Assembly (NCBI GenBank): GCA_019636035.1
Contig: JAHBYI010000002.1
Location: 124,001-188,000, forward strand
Direction: 5' to 3'
DNA from: Candidatus Paracaedibacteraceae bacterium
GTDB lineage: Bacteria > Pseudomonadota > Alphaproteobacteria > Paracaedibacterales > Paracaedibacteraceae
Length of the DNA stretch: 64,000 nucleotides
The translations under genes were made by a program, and so were the position numbers. Of this stretch, positions 62,478 through 64,000 are shown piece after piece. The notes below the pieces were generated by a model. The model searched no databases. It was not told the origin of the DNA and saw nothing but the letters and a program-made list of their open reading frames with translations. Each line of letters starts with the position of its first letter. The stretch's first letter is position 1.

Positions 62478-64000
62478 GCTTCTAACAGTCGTCTCCAAAA
62501 GCCACGGCGGCGCTTTTTTCCATCTCCTGTTGGTTCACTTTCATCATGTGTTACCTCAGGTTGATCAGAATCCACAACTTTTAAATCACTCGATTGATTC
62601 GAATCATCCCCTTGCGTTCGGCCTGGTTTGCGACGACGGCGGCGATTGCGTCCTGTTTTTTCTGATTTATCACCGGTTTCAGTTCTTTCTTCTGTAACAG
62701 GCGTTGTTGTCTCTACCGGCGATTCAGTATTCCCTTGGTCAACACGCTCTGTGCGGTTGCGGTTTCTATTGCGATTACGACGACGGCGATTGCGTGACGG
62801 TTTGTCTTCACTTGACGATTCATCACTCTCGGTTGTTTGAGGAATGCTTTCTTCAGGTGTCGTGGCTTCTTCTTGTGGTTGATCCGGTCTATCTCTGCGA
62901 TCCTTACCGCGACGACGTTGGAACGGATTGCGACGACCGCGTTGCTTACGTTCTGTCGGTTCATCAGACTCAATCGTTACTTCTTCTGTCTCGTCGATGA
63001 CATCATCGATAATCTCGTCTTCAGGCTCAGATTCAACTAAGGTTTCCGTCGGTTTAATACGTGCTTTTGATCGTGCAACTGTTGTTTCAATCTTAAAATC
63101 AGGGGCGACTACCTTGTTGTCTCGTTGGATCATGACAGACATGTCATAGCGTTGTTCTAAGGTCAAAACAGTGCTGCGTTTTTGATTCAAAAGATACAAG
63201 TCAATATCGGCCGGAACGGTGACGATAATGGCATCACTCTTGCCCGCAACACCTGCGGATTCAATACCACGCAAGACAAACAGAGCCATGGATTCAATGG
63301 ATCGAACCATACCTGTACCATGGCAGTGGCTGCACGGGCGCATGTTGGCCTCGACAATACTTGGGCGCAAGCGTTGACGGGATAGCTCCATGAGGCCAAA
63401 CTGACTGATCCGTCCCATTTGGATGCGCGCGCGATCACCCTTGACGGCATCTTTTAAGCGTTTTTCCACTTGCTGAATGTGTTTTGAATCCGACATATCA
63501 ATAAAGTCAATGACGACTAATCCGCCTAAGTCACGCAACTTAATTTGACGGGCAACTTCGTCTGCAGCCTCAAGGTTTGTCTTAAGAGCTGTTTCATCAA
63601 TGTGCCGTTCGCGTGTTGACTTTCCTGAGTTCACGTCAATTGCAACTAATGCTTCTGTTGGATTAATGACGATGGATCCGCCGGACGGTAGGGATGCTGT
63701 TGGCGTCATGATGGCATCAATATGAGCTTCTACCCCAAACTTTTGGAATAGGGAAATCTCGCCTTTATGTTGTTTGACGCGCTTAACATGGCTTGGTGTC
63801 AACGTCTTCATCATGGATCGAGCTTCTTTATATCCCTCATCACCATCAATCCAAACTTCATCAATATCTTTGTTGTAGTTGTCTCGAATGGAGCGTTTGA
63901 TAACGTCGCCTTCTTCGTAAATCATGGCCGGTGCCATAGACGAGAGCGTTTTATCGCGGATATCACTCCATAGACGGACGAGGTATTCAAAATCACGGCG
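62474..64000 (-). CDS. rne: Ribonuclease E/G, C-terminal part (runs off the window)
   Basis: Endoribonuclease of mRNA decay and rRNA/tRNA processing. The 5' part lies beyond base 64000. Present are the catalytic DNase I-like segment with IVINPTEALVAIDVNSGKST and GGLVVIDFIDM (metal Asp residues), the zinc link CSHCHGTG, and the small domain. After ~residue 320 the tail is disordered, with acidic and Arg-rich blocks (RGRRNPFQRRRGKDRRDRPD; RNRRRRNRNRNRNRTERVD). It ends GFWRRLLEA. The long tail suits RNase E better than RNase G; it probably scaffolds a degradosome, possibly with the helicase at 35547-37100, which is inference. Confidence 0.92.
   Translation of the reverse strand, partial: RRDFEYLVRLWSDIRDKTLSSMAPAMIYEEGDVIKRSIRDNYNKDIDEVWIDGDEGYKEARSMMKTLTPSHVKRVKQHKGEISLFQKFGVEAHIDAIMTPTASLPSGGSIVINPTEALVAIDVNSGKSTRERHIDETALKTNLEAADEVARQIKLRDLGGLVVIDFIDMSDSKHIQQVEKRLKDAVKGDRARIQMGRISQFGLMELSRQRLRPSIVEANMRPCSHCHGTGMVRSIESMALFVLRGIESAGVAGKSDAIIVTVPADIDLYLLNQKRSTVLTLEQRYDMSVMIQRDNKVVAPDFKIETTVARSKARIKPTETLVESEPEDEIIDDVIDETEEVTIESDEPTERKQRGRRNPFQRRRGKDRRDRPDQPQEEATTPEESIPQTTESDESSSEDKPSRNRRRRNRNRNRNRTERVDQGNTESPVETTTPVTEERTETGDKSEKTGRNRRRRRKPGRTQGDDSNQSSDLKVVDSDQPEVTHDESEPTGDGKKRRRGFWRRLLEA

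Noticed and set aside
62295..62564. Plus-strand frame with 16-residue repeats (G-E-V-L-D-S-A-T-D-K-A-N-N-H-T-M)
   Set aside because: It is the 48-bp minisatellite read in an open frame, starts at a GTG inside the palindromic element, has no ribosome site and runs antisense into the conserved end of RNase E/G.

Overview
The window is a gene-dense piece of a low-to-mid GC alphaproteobacterial chromosome, most likely from an intracellular symbiont of protists of the Holosporales / Paracaedibacter / Odyssella type. That placement is an inference. The alphaproteobacterial part rests on gene order (tpiA-secG-pyrG, divergent ubiG/lysC, gpmI-ctpA-yibQ-rppH, miaB-phoH-ybeY-corC, yqaA-dsbB). The symbiont part rests on several exported proteins built from eukaryote-like parts: an F-box plus leucine-rich repeats, ankyrin repeats and a patatin lipase. 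No phage, conjugation module or CRISPR array is visible.

Layout. 1-3.3 kb: pyrG (partial), secG and tpiA on the minus strand, with an F-box/LRR gene and a decayed toxin-antitoxin locus inserted between secG and tpiA. 3.4-15.5 kb: a plus-strand run of murC, murB, ppiD-like, pheS, pheT, tkt, gap, a HAD phosphatase and hfq. 15.5-24.4 kb: znuA, ppa, a secreted patatin, then corC-ybeY-phoH-miaB and metG. 24.4-30.4 kb: an RND efflux pair, an exported coiled-coil protein and ubiG. 30.5-35.4 kb: lysC, a nitronate monooxygenase-like flavoprotein, a membrane-anchored unknown and a GT4 glycosyltransferase. 35.5-43.9 kb: a RhlE-like helicase, ispF-ispD-mnmA, a RelE/Phd toxin-antitoxin pair and a large secreted ankyrin protein. 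44-53.4 kb: an EamA transporter, tRNA-Arg, a YdjM-like membrane protein, gpmI-ctpA-yibQ-rppH and emrAB. 53.3-64 kb: two tandem secreted paralogs separated by a relic of the emrB 3' end, dsbB-yqaA, tRNA-Leu-rnd, a second LRR gene broken by a frameshift, an IS3 relic, serC, a Cys-rich exported protein, folD and RNase E/G (partial), with a 48-bp minisatellite just after the last.

The core genes cover lower glycolysis and the pentose phosphate pathway (tpiA, gap, gpmI, tkt), peptidoglycan synthesis (murC, murB), translation and tRNA modification (pheST, metG, miaB, mnmA), isoprenoids (ispD, ispF), RNA turnover (hfq, rppH, rnd, rne, helicase) and envelope export. The accessory loci sit in breaks of otherwise conserved gene order and show duplication, frameshift, truncation and antisense read-through. 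They look like a turning-over host-interaction repertoire. A family of 104-bp hairpin elements with 19-bp terminal inverted repeats lies in several intergenic gaps.

The strongest candidates for something undescribed are the two related secreted LRR proteins that share a leader and C-terminal signature (one carrying an F-box-like segment), the Cys-Gly-Glu-Thr domain ahead of the ankyrin repeats, and the duplicated secreted protein pair beside emrB.
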